Numbered from the stretch's first letter, positions 28,848 to 35,964 are shown. The stretch: 64,000 nucleotides of DNA from an uncultured Chryseobacterium sp. (GCA_913775525.1 CAJYLH010000027.1:23430-87429), one strand, 5' to 3'. The notes: generated from the letters alone by a model not told the origin. A program made the numbers and translations.

Positions 28848-28925
28848 ATGTTCAAAGCACAACATTTTTCTACAGTTGGATTACCGCTTATGGTGGTAAG
28901 GCTTCGTGGTTGGGTACATTCTTAG
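28848..28925 (+). CDS. Candidate 25-residue leader peptide
   Basis: ATG at 28848 to TAG at 28925 encodes 25 residues beginning MFKAQHF and ending RLRGWVHS. It lies about 35 nt after the predicted transcription start and 22 nt before an intrinsic terminator, the arrangement of a transcription attenuator. No homologue is recognised. It could instead be chance within a small non-coding RNA. Confidence 0.35.
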   Translation: MFKAQHFSTVGLPLMVVRLRGWVHS

Positions 28926-28947
28926 AACAACAGTACAAATTATACCG

Positions 28948-28975
28948 CCCGGAGCCTACAGGTTCCGGGTTTTTT
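28948..28975 (+). terminator. Intrinsic terminator in the rtcB leader
   Basis: CCCGGAGCC pairs with GGTTCCGGG (one G-U) around a TACA loop and is followed by six T. It sits 300 nt before rtcB, so transcription from the 28778 promoter must pass it to reach the cluster. Confidence 0.85.
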
Positions 28976-29030
28976 ATTGCGCAATATTCAAAATTAAGTT
29001 TAACCCGGATCTTTTTTTTCAGGAGCTTTT

Positions 29031-29101
29031 TCCTGCTTTCCGCTATTACTCCTCGCTCGCCTTTCAGGCTCGCTGCGGGGTAACCGCTGCAATCAGGGCT
29101 A
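29031..29101. repeat. Long imperfect hairpin element
   Basis: The left arm TCCTGCTTTCCGC...TTACTCCTCGC pairs imperfectly with the right arm GCGGGGTAACCGCTGCAATCAGGGCT. I recall similar CCTGCTTTCCGC...AATCAGGGCT elements between genes in other flavobacterial genomes, but cannot confirm that here. It may be a dispersed structured element or RNA motif. The overlapping reading frames look non-coding. Confidence 0.45.
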
Positions 29102-29171
29102 AAAAGGCATCCGCTCAGATGCTGACCATTCATCAGATGGCAGCACTGAACTAAACATTTCGTCGGAAATT

Positions 29172-29263
29172 TGATATCTGAAATCAGTACCTGATGTCAA
29201 AGTCTAACATCTGGAATCTGATGTCTAACATCTCGTATCTGAAATCTGGTATCTGACATCCGA
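29172..29263. repeat. Degenerate short repeats of the ATCTGAAATC type
   Basis: About 90 nt made of variants of TATCTGAAATC, ATCTGATGTC and CTAACATCTGG, repeated every 10-13 nt with mismatches. The stretch directly precedes rtcB. Spacing and unit sequence are too irregular for CRISPR. Confidence 0.6.
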
Positions 29264-29280
29264 CCCCTAAAACAAAAACA

Positions 29281-30672
29281 ATGGGAAATTTAAAACTTAA
29301 AGGAAAAGACATATTAAAATTAGGCTATCCGAACAACCAGAGTGTAAACATCGCCTTGGAAGTCATGAAACGGAACTTTGCCACTAAAAATATCCATCAC
29401 GTAAAATCCGTCCTGAAAGATATTCTGCTGAACCCGGAACATTTTGAACAGGACCTCACATTCGGGCAGATTGCTGAAGCCTTGCTCTCATCACGGAAAA
29501 CTGAAAAAAGAATGCTGAACAGTCAGCGTGCCTCATTTCAGATTTTTGGGAATAATATTTCAGATGAGGCCAAAAACCAGCTGTATACAGCACTAAAATT
29601 ACCGGTATCGGTACAGGGCGCACTAATGCCTGATGCCCACAGCGGATACGGGCTGCCGATTGGCGGAGTGCTCGCCGTGGAAAATGCCGTCATTCCTTAT
29701 GGAGTGGGGATGGACATCGGATGCAGGATGAGCCTCAGCATTCTGGATACGCCGGTTTCCTATTTGGACGGTGCCAAAGAAAAGTATGAAAAAGCATTGG
29801 CAGAGCATACAAGGTTCGGGATGTATGAAACCCACAAATCACATGTAGACCATGAGATTTTTGAACGCGATACATTCGATCTCATCCCCATATTGCGAAG
29901 GCTGAAAGGAAAAGCTGTAAAACAGATGGGCACTTCCGGTGGCGGAAACCACTTCGTAGAATTCGGTGAAGTGGAAATTACCGAAGAGGATGAGCAGATC
30001 GGGCTTCCCAAAGGCAGGTACCTGGGCATCCTTTCGCACAGCGGTTCTCGCGGCCTGGGAGCAGAAATCGCACAGTATTATTCCAGGGTGGCGGCAGAAC
30101 AGTGCCCGCTTCCCAAAGAAGCGCAACAGTTTGCCTGGCTGGACCTGAATACCCATCTGGGACTGGAATACTGGACGGCCATGAACCTCGCAGGAGATTA
30201 TGCTTCTGCCTGCCATGACGATATCCACAGGAGGCTGGTGAAAGCAGTGGGTGGCCGCGTAAAGGCCAGGATTGAGAACCATCATAATTTTGCCTGGAAA
30301 GAAATACATAACGGCAAAGAGGTTATTGTTCACCGCAAAGGTGCAACGCCGGCTCATGCCGGTGAGCTGGGCATGATTCCGGGTTCTATGACGGCAAAAG
30401 GATTCATTGTCAGGGGAAAAGGAAATCCCGACGCGCTGAATTCGGCATCCCACGGAGCCGGCAGGGCTTTTTCAAGAGGCGAATGCAGAAGCCGGTTTAC
30501 CCAGCATGATATCAAACAAGAGCTTAAACTCAAAAAAGTCACTCTGATGGGCGGAAATACGGAGGAAGCACCTATGGCCTACAAAGACATCCATGAAGTG
30601 ATGAATGCGCAGAGCGAGCTGGTAGATATTTTGGGAACCTTTCAGCCGAGAATGGTGAGAATGGATAAATAA
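29281..30672 (+). CDS. rtcB: RtcB-family RNA ligase (PrfH-linked type)
   Basis: RtcB joins RNA 3'-phosphate or 2',3'-cyclic phosphate ends to 5'-OH ends using GTP and manganese. Metal and active-site residues are in place: Cys148 (MDIGCRM), Asn223-His224 (GGGNHF), His253 (HSGSRG), His334-335 (IENHHNFAW) and His391 in SHGAGR, the residue that becomes guanylated. The 463 residues exceed E. coli RtcB, mostly at the N-terminus and in loops. It is followed by a nucleotidyltransferase gene, prfH and a TPR gene, so it belongs to the PrfH-linked group known to repair cut 16S rRNA. No archease gene is adjacent. Confidence 0.93.
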   Translation: MGNLKLKGKDILKLGYPNNQSVNIALEVMKRNFATKNIHHVKSVLKDILLNPEHFEQDLTFGQIAEALLSSRKTEKRMLNSQRASFQIFGNNISDEAKNQLYTALKLPVSVQGALMPDAHSGYGLPIGGVLAVENAVIPYGVGMDIGCRMSLSILDTPVSYLDGAKEKYEKALAEHTRFGMYETHKSHVDHEIFERDTFDLIPILRRLKGKAVKQMGTSGGGNHFVEFGEVEITEEDEQIGLPKGRYLGILSHSGSRGLGAEIAQYYSRVAAEQCPLPKEAQQFAWLDLNTHLGLEYWTAMNLAGDYASACHDDIHRRLVKAVGGRVKARIENHHNFAWKEIHNGKEVIVHRKGATPAHAGELGMIPGSMTAKGFIVRGKGNPDALNSASHGAGRAFSRGECRSRFTQHDIKQELKLKKVTLMGGNTEEAPMAYKDIHEVMNAQSELVDILGTFQPRMVRMDK

Positions 30673-30681
30673 TAATGAATC

Positions 30682-30710
30682 AGCCGGGCAGGTCTTAAAC
30701 CTGTCTGGCT
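30682..30710 (+). other. Intercistronic hairpin after rtcB
   Basis: AGCCGGGCAGGT (30682-30693) pairs with ACCTGTCTGGCT (30699-30710) over 12 bp with two G-U pairs. No T tract follows, so it may stabilise the rtcB mRNA end or reduce readthrough rather than terminate. Confidence 0.55.
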
Positions 30711-30824
30711 TAAAGAAAAGGATGAGAGGTATGGATAATGAGTAATGTTTATTTAATATGTTAAAAATTACACGATTATCTCACAATTTACAATCTGCAT
30801 CAAACAATTAAAATTAAACAACAA

Positions 30825-31370
30825 ATGGGAGCACCACACAACACCAAAAGATACGGAGAACTATGGCCGGAATACAGAATTCAGTACGGCCTGGAAATTT
30901 TAAAAAAATTAAAACATAAAGTCATTATATCAGGTGGCTGGGCCTGGCATTTCATGTCTGAAAACGGACATACGGAATACAAGCACGCCCATGACCATAA
31001 AGACATCGATATTTTTGTAACCAGGGAGAATGTAGCAGAAGTCGTAATGCTGCTTCATCAGGAAGGATTTTCCAAAGTCTGGACCCGCTATGACCATCTG
31101 CCGAGCACAGAAAATTTCAGGCGGTATGAAAAAACCGTAGAAAGGGAAACCGGCAGGCCGTTCAGGATCACGATCGATTTTTTTGAGCGGGACGATCTGG
31201 ATACTATAGAATCAAACGGTTTTACCGTTCCTGAACCGCAGGTTCTGCTTTCCTTTTACAGGAATATCCATTCAAGCGATAAATGCTGGGCTGTGATGGC
31301 GGCGAAAAGGCTGCTGGATAAGAATGTCGATCCCGTCGGCCATCCTGAACTCAGCAAAATACCGGAATAA
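30825..31370 (+). CDS. Nucleotidyltransferase-fold protein in the rtcB-prfH cluster
   Basis: A 181-residue protein with a pol-beta-type nucleotidyltransferase pattern: ISGGWAW (Gly37-Gly38), HDHKDIDIF with Asp60 and Asp62, and a third strand acid Asp118 in ITIDFF. This complete acidic triad resembles the lincosamide and aminoglycoside adenylyltransferase group (GGWAxxx...HxDIDI). It should transfer a nucleotide to an unknown target, perhaps RNA or protein. Only 1 nt separates its stop from prfH, so the two are cotranscribed. A drug-resistance role is the main alternative, but the context favours RNA repair or rescue. Confidence 0.7.
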   Translation: MGAPHNTKRYGELWPEYRIQYGLEILKKLKHKVIISGGWAWHFMSENGHTEYKHAHDHKDIDIFVTRENVAEVVMLLHQEGFSKVWTRYDHLPSTENFRRYEKTVERETGRPFRITIDFFERDDLDTIESNGFTVPEPQVLLSFYRNIHSSDKCWAVMAAKRLLDKNVDPVGHPELSKIPE

Positions 31371-31371
31371 C

Positions 31372-32076
31372 ATGGAAAAATTAGTACAGATCACCTCGGG
31401 AAGAGGACCTTTGGAATGCCAGTGGGTGGTTGCCCGGATATTGAAGGCTTTCCTCGGGGAGGCAAAAGACAATACAATAGAGTACGAAATCATTCACCGG
31501 GAGAACGGCGATAAAAATCTCACCCTCAAATCCGTTACCCTGCTTCTGAAAGCAAAAGAAGAATGTCTGAACGGTTTTCTGAAAAGCTGGACGGGAAGCA
31601 TTTGCTGGACGGGGAAAAGTACGTTCCGTAAGCTGCATAAAAGAAGCAACTGGTACATCGGTATTTTTGAACTGGAAGGACTGAATGAAATCACTTTCAG
31701 TGAAAAAGAAATCCGGTTTCAGACCACCAGAAGCCAGGGAAGCGGCGGCCAGAATGTGAATAAAGTTAATACCGCAGTGCGGGCCACTCATATTCCCACC
31801 GGAATCAGTGTCTTTGCACAGGATTCCCGCTCGCAACTGGAAAATAAGAAACTGGCGGTAATGCGATTACGCGAAAAGATCGTGGAACTTCATATCAGGC
31901 AGCTGGAAAAAAGGATGCAGGATACCTGGAACAACCATCTTCAGGTTGAAAGAGGAAATCCGGTACGCACTTTTACCGGCACTGATTTTAAGAATCACCA
32001 TCAGGACCGGTCGTTCAAGAAGCAGCGGAATGCTTTAAAAACCCAATTAAAAAATGACTACAATGACCTTAGCTAA
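31372..32076 (+). CDS. prfH: Peptide chain release factor H
   Basis: PrfH is a class I release-factor paralogue. In E. coli it releases peptides from ribosomes whose 16S rRNA is cut in the decoding centre, so that RtcB can reseal the cut. The 234 residues lack the RF1/RF2 N-terminal domain and the PxT or SPF stop-codon motif. They keep the GGQ loop at residues 125-127 (SQGSGGQNVN) and the PrfH-type segment ICWTGKSTFR...RSNWYIG near 77-97. The frame is open to 31324, but the ATG at 31372 abuts the upstream stop and starts as PrfH proteins do. It overlaps the TPR gene by 23 nt. Confidence 0.92.
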   Translation: MEKLVQITSGRGPLECQWVVARILKAFLGEAKDNTIEYEIIHRENGDKNLTLKSVTLLLKAKEECLNGFLKSWTGSICWTGKSTFRKLHKRSNWYIGIFELEGLNEITFSEKEIRFQTTRSQGSGGQNVNKVNTAVRATHIPTGISVFAQDSRSQLENKKLAVMRLREKIVELHIRQLEKRMQDTWNNHLQVERGNPVRTFTGTDFKNHHQDRSFKKQRNALKTQLKNDYNDLS

Positions 32077-32587
32077 AAGCAAATATTATTTTGAAGCGCT
32101 GGATAACTATCCCTATAACCTTCCGGATTGCGTGGAAGCCCTGAACTATGCGCTTTCTTATGATCCGGAAGATGCAGACAGCCTGTGCCTTATGGGGAGG
32201 ATTTATGCAGAAACCCTTAAAGATTATGAAACGGCAAAATCGTATTTTGAAATGGCAATGCAGAGTAATGTCAGCAATGTTAATACCCCGAAATACTATA
32301 TTTCATGCCTCATCGATCATGAAGATTATGATGAAGCAGAAAAGCTGATTGCCTATGCCCTGAAAATAAAAGGGATTGCAAAAGCAGATTTGCTGTACAG
32401 AAAGTCTTTTCTGTACGAAAAGAAAGAAGAGTACAAAAAAGCCCTGCACTCCATCAAAGAAGCAAAAAAGTTCAGCTATAATAAATCAATGACAGATTTT
32501 CTGAATGAAAGGGAAAAGTTGATCAAAGGCAAAATGCCTAAAACAAAAGCTAAAAAGAATAAAACAAAGGAAAAGGAGGCAAAATAG
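32054..32587 (+). CDS. TPR-repeat protein, last gene of the rtcB-prfH cluster
   Basis: A 177-residue soluble protein with three to four TPR-like helical pairs (about 10-145; for example ADSLCLMGRIYAETLKDYETAKSYF). It ends in a strongly basic tail (about 155-177, Lys-rich) suited to binding RNA or ribosomes. It overlaps prfH by 23 nt, which implies translational coupling. TPRs usually mediate protein contacts, so it may link the repair enzymes to the ribosome. No named family is recognised. A terminator directly follows. Confidence 0.7.
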   Translation: MTTMTLAKSKYYFEALDNYPYNLPDCVEALNYALSYDPEDADSLCLMGRIYAETLKDYETAKSYFEMAMQSNVSNVNTPKYYISCLIDHEDYDEAEKLIAYALKIKGIAKADLLYRKSFLYEKKEEYKKALHSIKEAKKFSYNKSMTDFLNEREKLIKGKMPKTKAKKNKTKEKEAK

Positions 32588-32598
32588 ACCTCCTTTTT
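32571..32598 (+). terminator. Intrinsic terminator of the rtcB-prfH cluster
   Basis: AAAAGGAGG (32571-32579) pairs with CCTCCTTTT (32589-32597), which carries its own T tract. The stem begins within the last codons of the TPR gene. Confidence 0.85.
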
Positions 32599-32683
32599 CT
32601 GAATTTTTACATCTGGATATTGAGCCAGCTCCCTGAGCGGATCACTGTCCTGCAAGATCAGTCACTACGTGTTCTCTGAAAGC

Positions 32684-32971
32684 TTATTTTTTATTGGCAG
32701 TGGCCAGATAATCATACACCATCTGATGCTGCTCATCAGATAATTTGGCTTTAGGGGCCATTCTGCTTAATGTTTTTATCCATCCCTGGTCGTCATGCTT
32801 CGCAGGATCCGGAAGCTTATGGCAGCGGTTACAGGAATTTTCGAAAATCGTTTTACCCTCGGCAATCTTTTCGGTGGAAGAGTATTTGGGTCCTGTGACA
32901 GCAGTGCTTTTAGGTCCGCATGAAGTAAGGAATGCTGCGGCGGCCATCAGGATCAGAGCTGAATTTTTCAT
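32684..32971 (-). CDS. Small lipoprotein cytochrome c
   Basis: A 95-residue lipoprotein (lipobox LTSC near residue 18) with one heme c site CNRCH near residue 48 and a likely axial Met in RMAPKAK near 70. It is a monoheme class I-like electron carrier at the outer or inner membrane surface. It is a close paralogue of the next gene, 29 nt upstream in its transcription direction. The shared KTIFENSC and CHKLPDPA segments point to a tandem duplication. Confidence 0.85.
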   Translation of the reverse strand: MKNSALILMAAAAFLTSCGPKSTAVTGPKYSSTEKIAEGKTIFENSCNRCHKLPDPAKHDDQGWIKTLSRMAPKAKLSDEQHQMVYDYLATANKK

Positions 32972-33000
32972 ATGGTGGTATTTAGTGAATTAATACGAAC

Positions 33001-33297
33001 TTATTTTTTTCCGGCAGATACAATATAGTCATATACCCATTGGTGCTGTTCATCTGTCAGCCTGGCTTTAGGGGCCATAGAATTCATGATTCCTACCCAC
33101 TGTACAGAAGTATGGCTGGCTGGGTCCGGGAGCTTGTGGCATCTTCCGCATGAATTTTCAAAAATAGTTTTTCCCTGGGCAATTTGTTCTGCGGTGGAAG
33201 TCGCAGGGCCTGTAGCTGCTGTAGGAGTTGAGGTCTTAGGCGTACAGGAAGTCAGTAAAACAGCAGTCAACAATGCTGTAGCAATACATTTTTTCAT
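33001..33297 (-). CDS. Small lipoprotein cytochrome c, tandem paralogue
   Basis: A 98-residue lipoprotein (lipobox LTSC near residue 18) with heme site CGRCH near residue 51 and Met in SMAPKAR near 73. It is first in a two-gene unit with its paralogue and has a -7 box 24 nt upstream. Redox partner unknown. The two copies differ mainly in the linker after the lipid anchor and near the C-terminus. Confidence 0.85.
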   Translation of the reverse strand: MKKCIATALLTAVLLTSCTPKTSTPTAATGPATSTAEQIAQGKTIFENSCGRCHKLPDPASHTSVQWVGIMNSMAPKARLTDEQHQWVYDYIVSAGKK

Positions 33298-33321
33298 ATC
33301 CGATATTTAGGCTTAACAAAA

Positions 33322-33329
33322 CAAATGTA
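33322..33329 (-). promoter_or_regulatory. -7 box of the cytochrome pair
   Basis: On the minus strand the sequence reads TACATTTG, matching TAnnTTTG, 24 nt before the first cytochrome gene. No clear -33 TTG. Confidence 0.45.
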
Positions 33330-33416
33330 ATCAATTCCTTAAGCGGTTGATAAAGCCAGACCTAATTTAGAAACAATAAAATTAAAGGCTGGGAAAGGAT
33401 TCTCCCGGTTATTTTA

Positions 33417-33424
33417 TATTTTTG
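33417..33424 (+). promoter_or_regulatory. -7 box of meaB
   Basis: TATTTTTG ends only 5 nt before the meaB ATG, which would give an almost leaderless mRNA. No -33 TTG at standard spacing. Confidence 0.45.
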
Positions 33425-33429
33425 ACCCA

Positions 33430-34416
33430 ATGAAATTTTCTACAGAAGAGCTTAGCGACGGGATACGGTCAGGAAACAAACGCCTGATTGCAAAAGCCAT
33501 TACCCTGGTTGAAAGTAAAAAGGCAGAACACCGCCAGCAGGCAGAAGAGTTGCTTAAAAGGATCATGCCTTTCACAGGAAATTCGCTCAGGATAGGCGTT
33601 ACCGGAGTGCCTGGAGCCGGAAAGTCTACTTTTATAGAAAATTTCGGGAAACTGGCGATAGCCCATGGAAAGAAAGTGGCTGTCCTGGCCATTGATCCCA
33701 GTTCTACAGTCAACAAAGGCAGTATTCTAGGAGATAAAACGCGCATGGAAGAACTTTCCAGGGAAGAGAATGCCTTTATCCGCCCTTCTCCCAGCTCAGG
33801 TTTTTTAGGAGGGGTAGCTAATACGACTTTTGAAACCATGATGATCTGTGAAGCTGCAGGATATGATTATATCTTGATCGAAACCGTAGGAGTAGGGCAG
33901 TCCGAAGTTTTGGTAGCAGATATCAGCGACGTTTTCCTGTTCCTGAAGATCATCGGAGGAGGAGATGAGCTACAGGGCATCAAGCGGGGCATTATGGAAA
34001 TGGTAGATATTATTTTCATCAACAAAGTGGATGAGGATAACCTTTCCAGGGCCAAAAATACAAGACTGGAACTCAAGCGCGCTCTGGATTTCATGCCTCC
34101 GAAGGAAAAAGGATGGAAAGTGCCGGTACTGTTAGGTTCTGCCTTACAGAACCATGGACTGAGTGAAGTATTTGAAAAGATCAATGCATTCACGAGCCTT
34201 AAAATAAAATCCGGAAACTTTGCTGAAGTCAGGAGGCAACAGGCAGAAAAAAGATTCGAATACTGGGTGCAGCATTACCTGCTGAATATGATGAAAAAGG
34301 ATGCCTCTGTAGAAGAAGCCTATGCTGCCCATAAAAAAAATGCTTCGGACAGGATCTCGAATCCCAGTACCGAAGCAAAAATATTTGTTGAAAACGTACT
34401 TTTTAAAAAACCTTAA
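33430..34416 (+). CDS. meaB: Methylmalonyl-CoA mutase-associated GTPase MeaB
   Basis: MeaB is a G3E-type GTPase that guards methylmalonyl-CoA mutase and gates delivery of adenosylcobalamin. The 328 residues carry P-loop GVPGAGKST near residue 58, the base segment IDPSSTVNKGSILGDKTRM, and NKVDEDN as guanine-specificity motif near 195. Its client scpA is 5.3 kb upstream with the RNA-repair cluster and cytochromes between. The stop overlaps the convergent DUF4251 gene by 4 nt. A -7 box 5 nt upstream suggests little or no 5' leader. Confidence 0.93.
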   Translation: MKFSTEELSDGIRSGNKRLIAKAITLVESKKAEHRQQAEELLKRIMPFTGNSLRIGVTGVPGAGKSTFIENFGKLAIAHGKKVAVLAIDPSSTVNKGSILGDKTRMEELSREENAFIRPSPSSGFLGGVANTTFETMMICEAAGYDYILIETVGVGQSEVLVADISDVFLFLKIIGGGDELQGIKRGIMEMVDIIFINKVDEDNLSRAKNTRLELKRALDFMPPKEKGWKVPVLLGSALQNHGLSEVFEKINAFTSLKIKSGNFAEVRRQQAEKRFEYWVQHYLLNMMKKDASVEEAYAAHKKNASDRISNPSTEAKIFVENVLFKKP

Positions 34417-34952
34417 GGTTTCGCTGTCGCTTCATTTTTCGAGATGTACCCTGTGTAGGTGATCGGCTGCCGGTCAGTACTTCGTACGGAAGTAAAAGCC
34501 GTTCCGTTTTTATAGACTTCAATCGTAATTTCATCAATATTCTTACCATCATTCCTGTCAGGCTTTATCTTGACCACCCAATTACCCTTTTTACTCTGGG
34601 TTTTGTTCACAGTGAAATTTTTTGTGGTGAACCTGAAGCTGTTATCTGTACCGTAGGTAGGGTTGAATACCCTTCCGAAGTAAGGTAAAGTAACATCCAG
34701 CATATTGTTTTTTACTACTACTGTATAATTTCCGTTCAGCTGTAAGATATTGGATGATGCGGAATTAGGAATTGAATTCATAACGTTGATCACGTCATAG
34801 TTCATGGGATTTGCCCGCTGCGCATAGAACGTAAATTCCTGTGAATTAACCAGGGTGTCTACCGTTTTGGAATCAAGAGATCCCTGGGATGAACAGTTCT
34901 GGAAAAAGAATAAAAAACCAAGCAGGGCCAAAAGTGGAATATGTCTTTTCAT
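34413..34952 (-). CDS. DUF4251 family lipoprotein
   Basis: A 179-residue lipoprotein (lipobox FQNC near residue 20) matching the Bacteroidota DUF4251 family, with beta-rich content and the conserved middle motif around LPYFGRVFNPTYG. Function unknown, probably envelope-associated. The frame is open to 35072, but the ATG at 34952 yields the lipoprotein signal. It overlaps the 3' end of meaB by 4 nt on the opposite strand. Confidence 0.8.
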   Translation of the reverse strand: MKRHIPLLALLGFLFFFQNCSSQGSLDSKTVDTLVNSQEFTFYAQRANPMNYDVINVMNSIPNSASSNILQLNGNYTVVVKNNMLDVTLPYFGRVFNPTYGTDNSFRFTTKNFTVNKTQSKKGNWVVKIKPDRNDGKNIDEITIEVYKNGTAFTSVRSTDRQPITYTGYISKNEATAKP

Positions 34953-35057
34953 GATAAGAGAATTAGGTATGGTAAAGAGCAAAATGCATGCAAATATAGC
35001 AAGCTTAATTTGTTTGGAATAATAATTGTTAAAGTTGAAATAAATAACACTCGGAAT

Positions 35058-35864
35058 ATGAAAATAAAACACTTATTAGGAACCTCCGCAATAGCGCTTT
35101 CTGTAATGGCATGTACAACCAATCCTATTACCGGAAGATCTTCGCTGCAGCTGGCTAATAATTCTGAAATAGCAACCATGGCTGCGCAGGAGTACAGGAC
35201 AACGCTTTCAAAATCCAAAGTTATTACCGGAACTGCAGATGCCAGGAGAGTGGTTAATGTAGGAAGCAGGATAAAAGCTGCTGCCCAGAAATATTATCAG
35301 AATATAGGAAGATCTGCGGATCTGGCTAATTATAACTGGGAATTCAACCTGATCCAGAGCAACGAACTGAATGCATGGTGTATGCCCGGCGGTAAAGTAG
35401 CGGTATATACAGGTATTTTGCCAATCACTAAAAATGATAACGGACTTGCTGTAGTAATGGGACACGAAGTTTCCCATGCCCTTGCCGGACATGGAAATGA
35501 AAGGATCTCCCAGGCAATGGTGGCGCAATATGGCGGGGCCATACTTGGCGGTACAATCTCCAATGCACAATGGGCGAGTGTTTTCCAGCAAGTATATCCG
35601 ATCGGATCGCAGGTTGCCCTATTGAAATATGGTAGAAATCAGGAATCTGAAGCTGATGAGATGGGGCTTTACCTGATGTCTATGGCAGGTTACGACCCTA
35701 GAGAAGCAACATCATTCTGGGGAAGAATGGAAGCGGCATCCAAAGGAAGCCGGCAACCGGAATTCTTATCTACCCACCCGAATCCTGAAACCAGAATCGC
35801 AGATATCCAAAAAGACCTGCCGAAAGCTCTGGAGTACTACAGGGCAGCCGGAGGAAAAATATAA
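35058..35864 (+). CDS. M48-family metallopeptidase lipoprotein
   Basis: A 268-residue lipoprotein (lipobox VMAC, then TTNPITGR) with zinc-binding HEVSH near residue 140 and a third ligand in ESEADEMG near 198, typical of M48C periplasmic proteases such as BepA and LoiP. It probably takes part in envelope protein quality control. The upstream open frame to 34941 is rejected because the ATG at 35058 gives the lipobox. It has a terminator downstream. Confidence 0.92.
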   Translation: MKIKHLLGTSAIALSVMACTTNPITGRSSLQLANNSEIATMAAQEYRTTLSKSKVITGTADARRVVNVGSRIKAAAQKYYQNIGRSADLANYNWEFNLIQSNELNAWCMPGGKVAVYTGILPITKNDNGLAVVMGHEVSHALAGHGNERISQAMVAQYGGAILGGTISNAQWASVFQQVYPIGSQVALLKYGRNQESEADEMGLYLMSMAGYDPREATSFWGRMEAASKGSRQPEFLSTHPNPETRIADIQKDLPKALEYYRAAGGKI

Positions 35865-35896
35865 TCAACAATAACACTTTAATCTATTCATGAAGC

Positions 35897-35940
35897 AAGC
35901 CTTATCCGGATCAGTATCTATGGAATAAGGCTTTCTTTTA
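35897..35940 (+). terminator. Intrinsic terminator of the M48 gene
   Basis: AAGCCTTAT (35897-35905) pairs with ATAAGGCTT (35925-35933) and is followed by a T-rich tract. Confidence 0.75.
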
Positions 35941-35964
35941 TTAACCAAAAACAAACACATTATT

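Noticed and set aside
28925-28975. tRNA-like stem in the leader
   Set aside because: Only one hairpin with a T tract; no cloverleaf, T-loop or acceptor pairing. It fits a terminator.
28906-29154. 82-residue ORF in the rtcB leader
   Set aside because: It runs through the terminator and the hairpin element and has no protein-like pattern.
29172-29263. Repeats before rtcB as a CRISPR array
   Set aside because: Units are only 10-13 nt, degenerate and without uniform spacers; no cas gene is present.
31324-31371. Longer N-terminus for PrfH
   Set aside because: It would overlap the upstream gene by 47 nt. The ATG at 31372 follows its stop directly and gives the usual PrfH start.
31372-32076. prfH as a truncated or broken prfA/prfB
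   Set aside because: The shortened N-terminus, absent stop-codon motif and ICWTGKST...RSNWYIG segment are PrfH features, and the frame is intact with GGQ.
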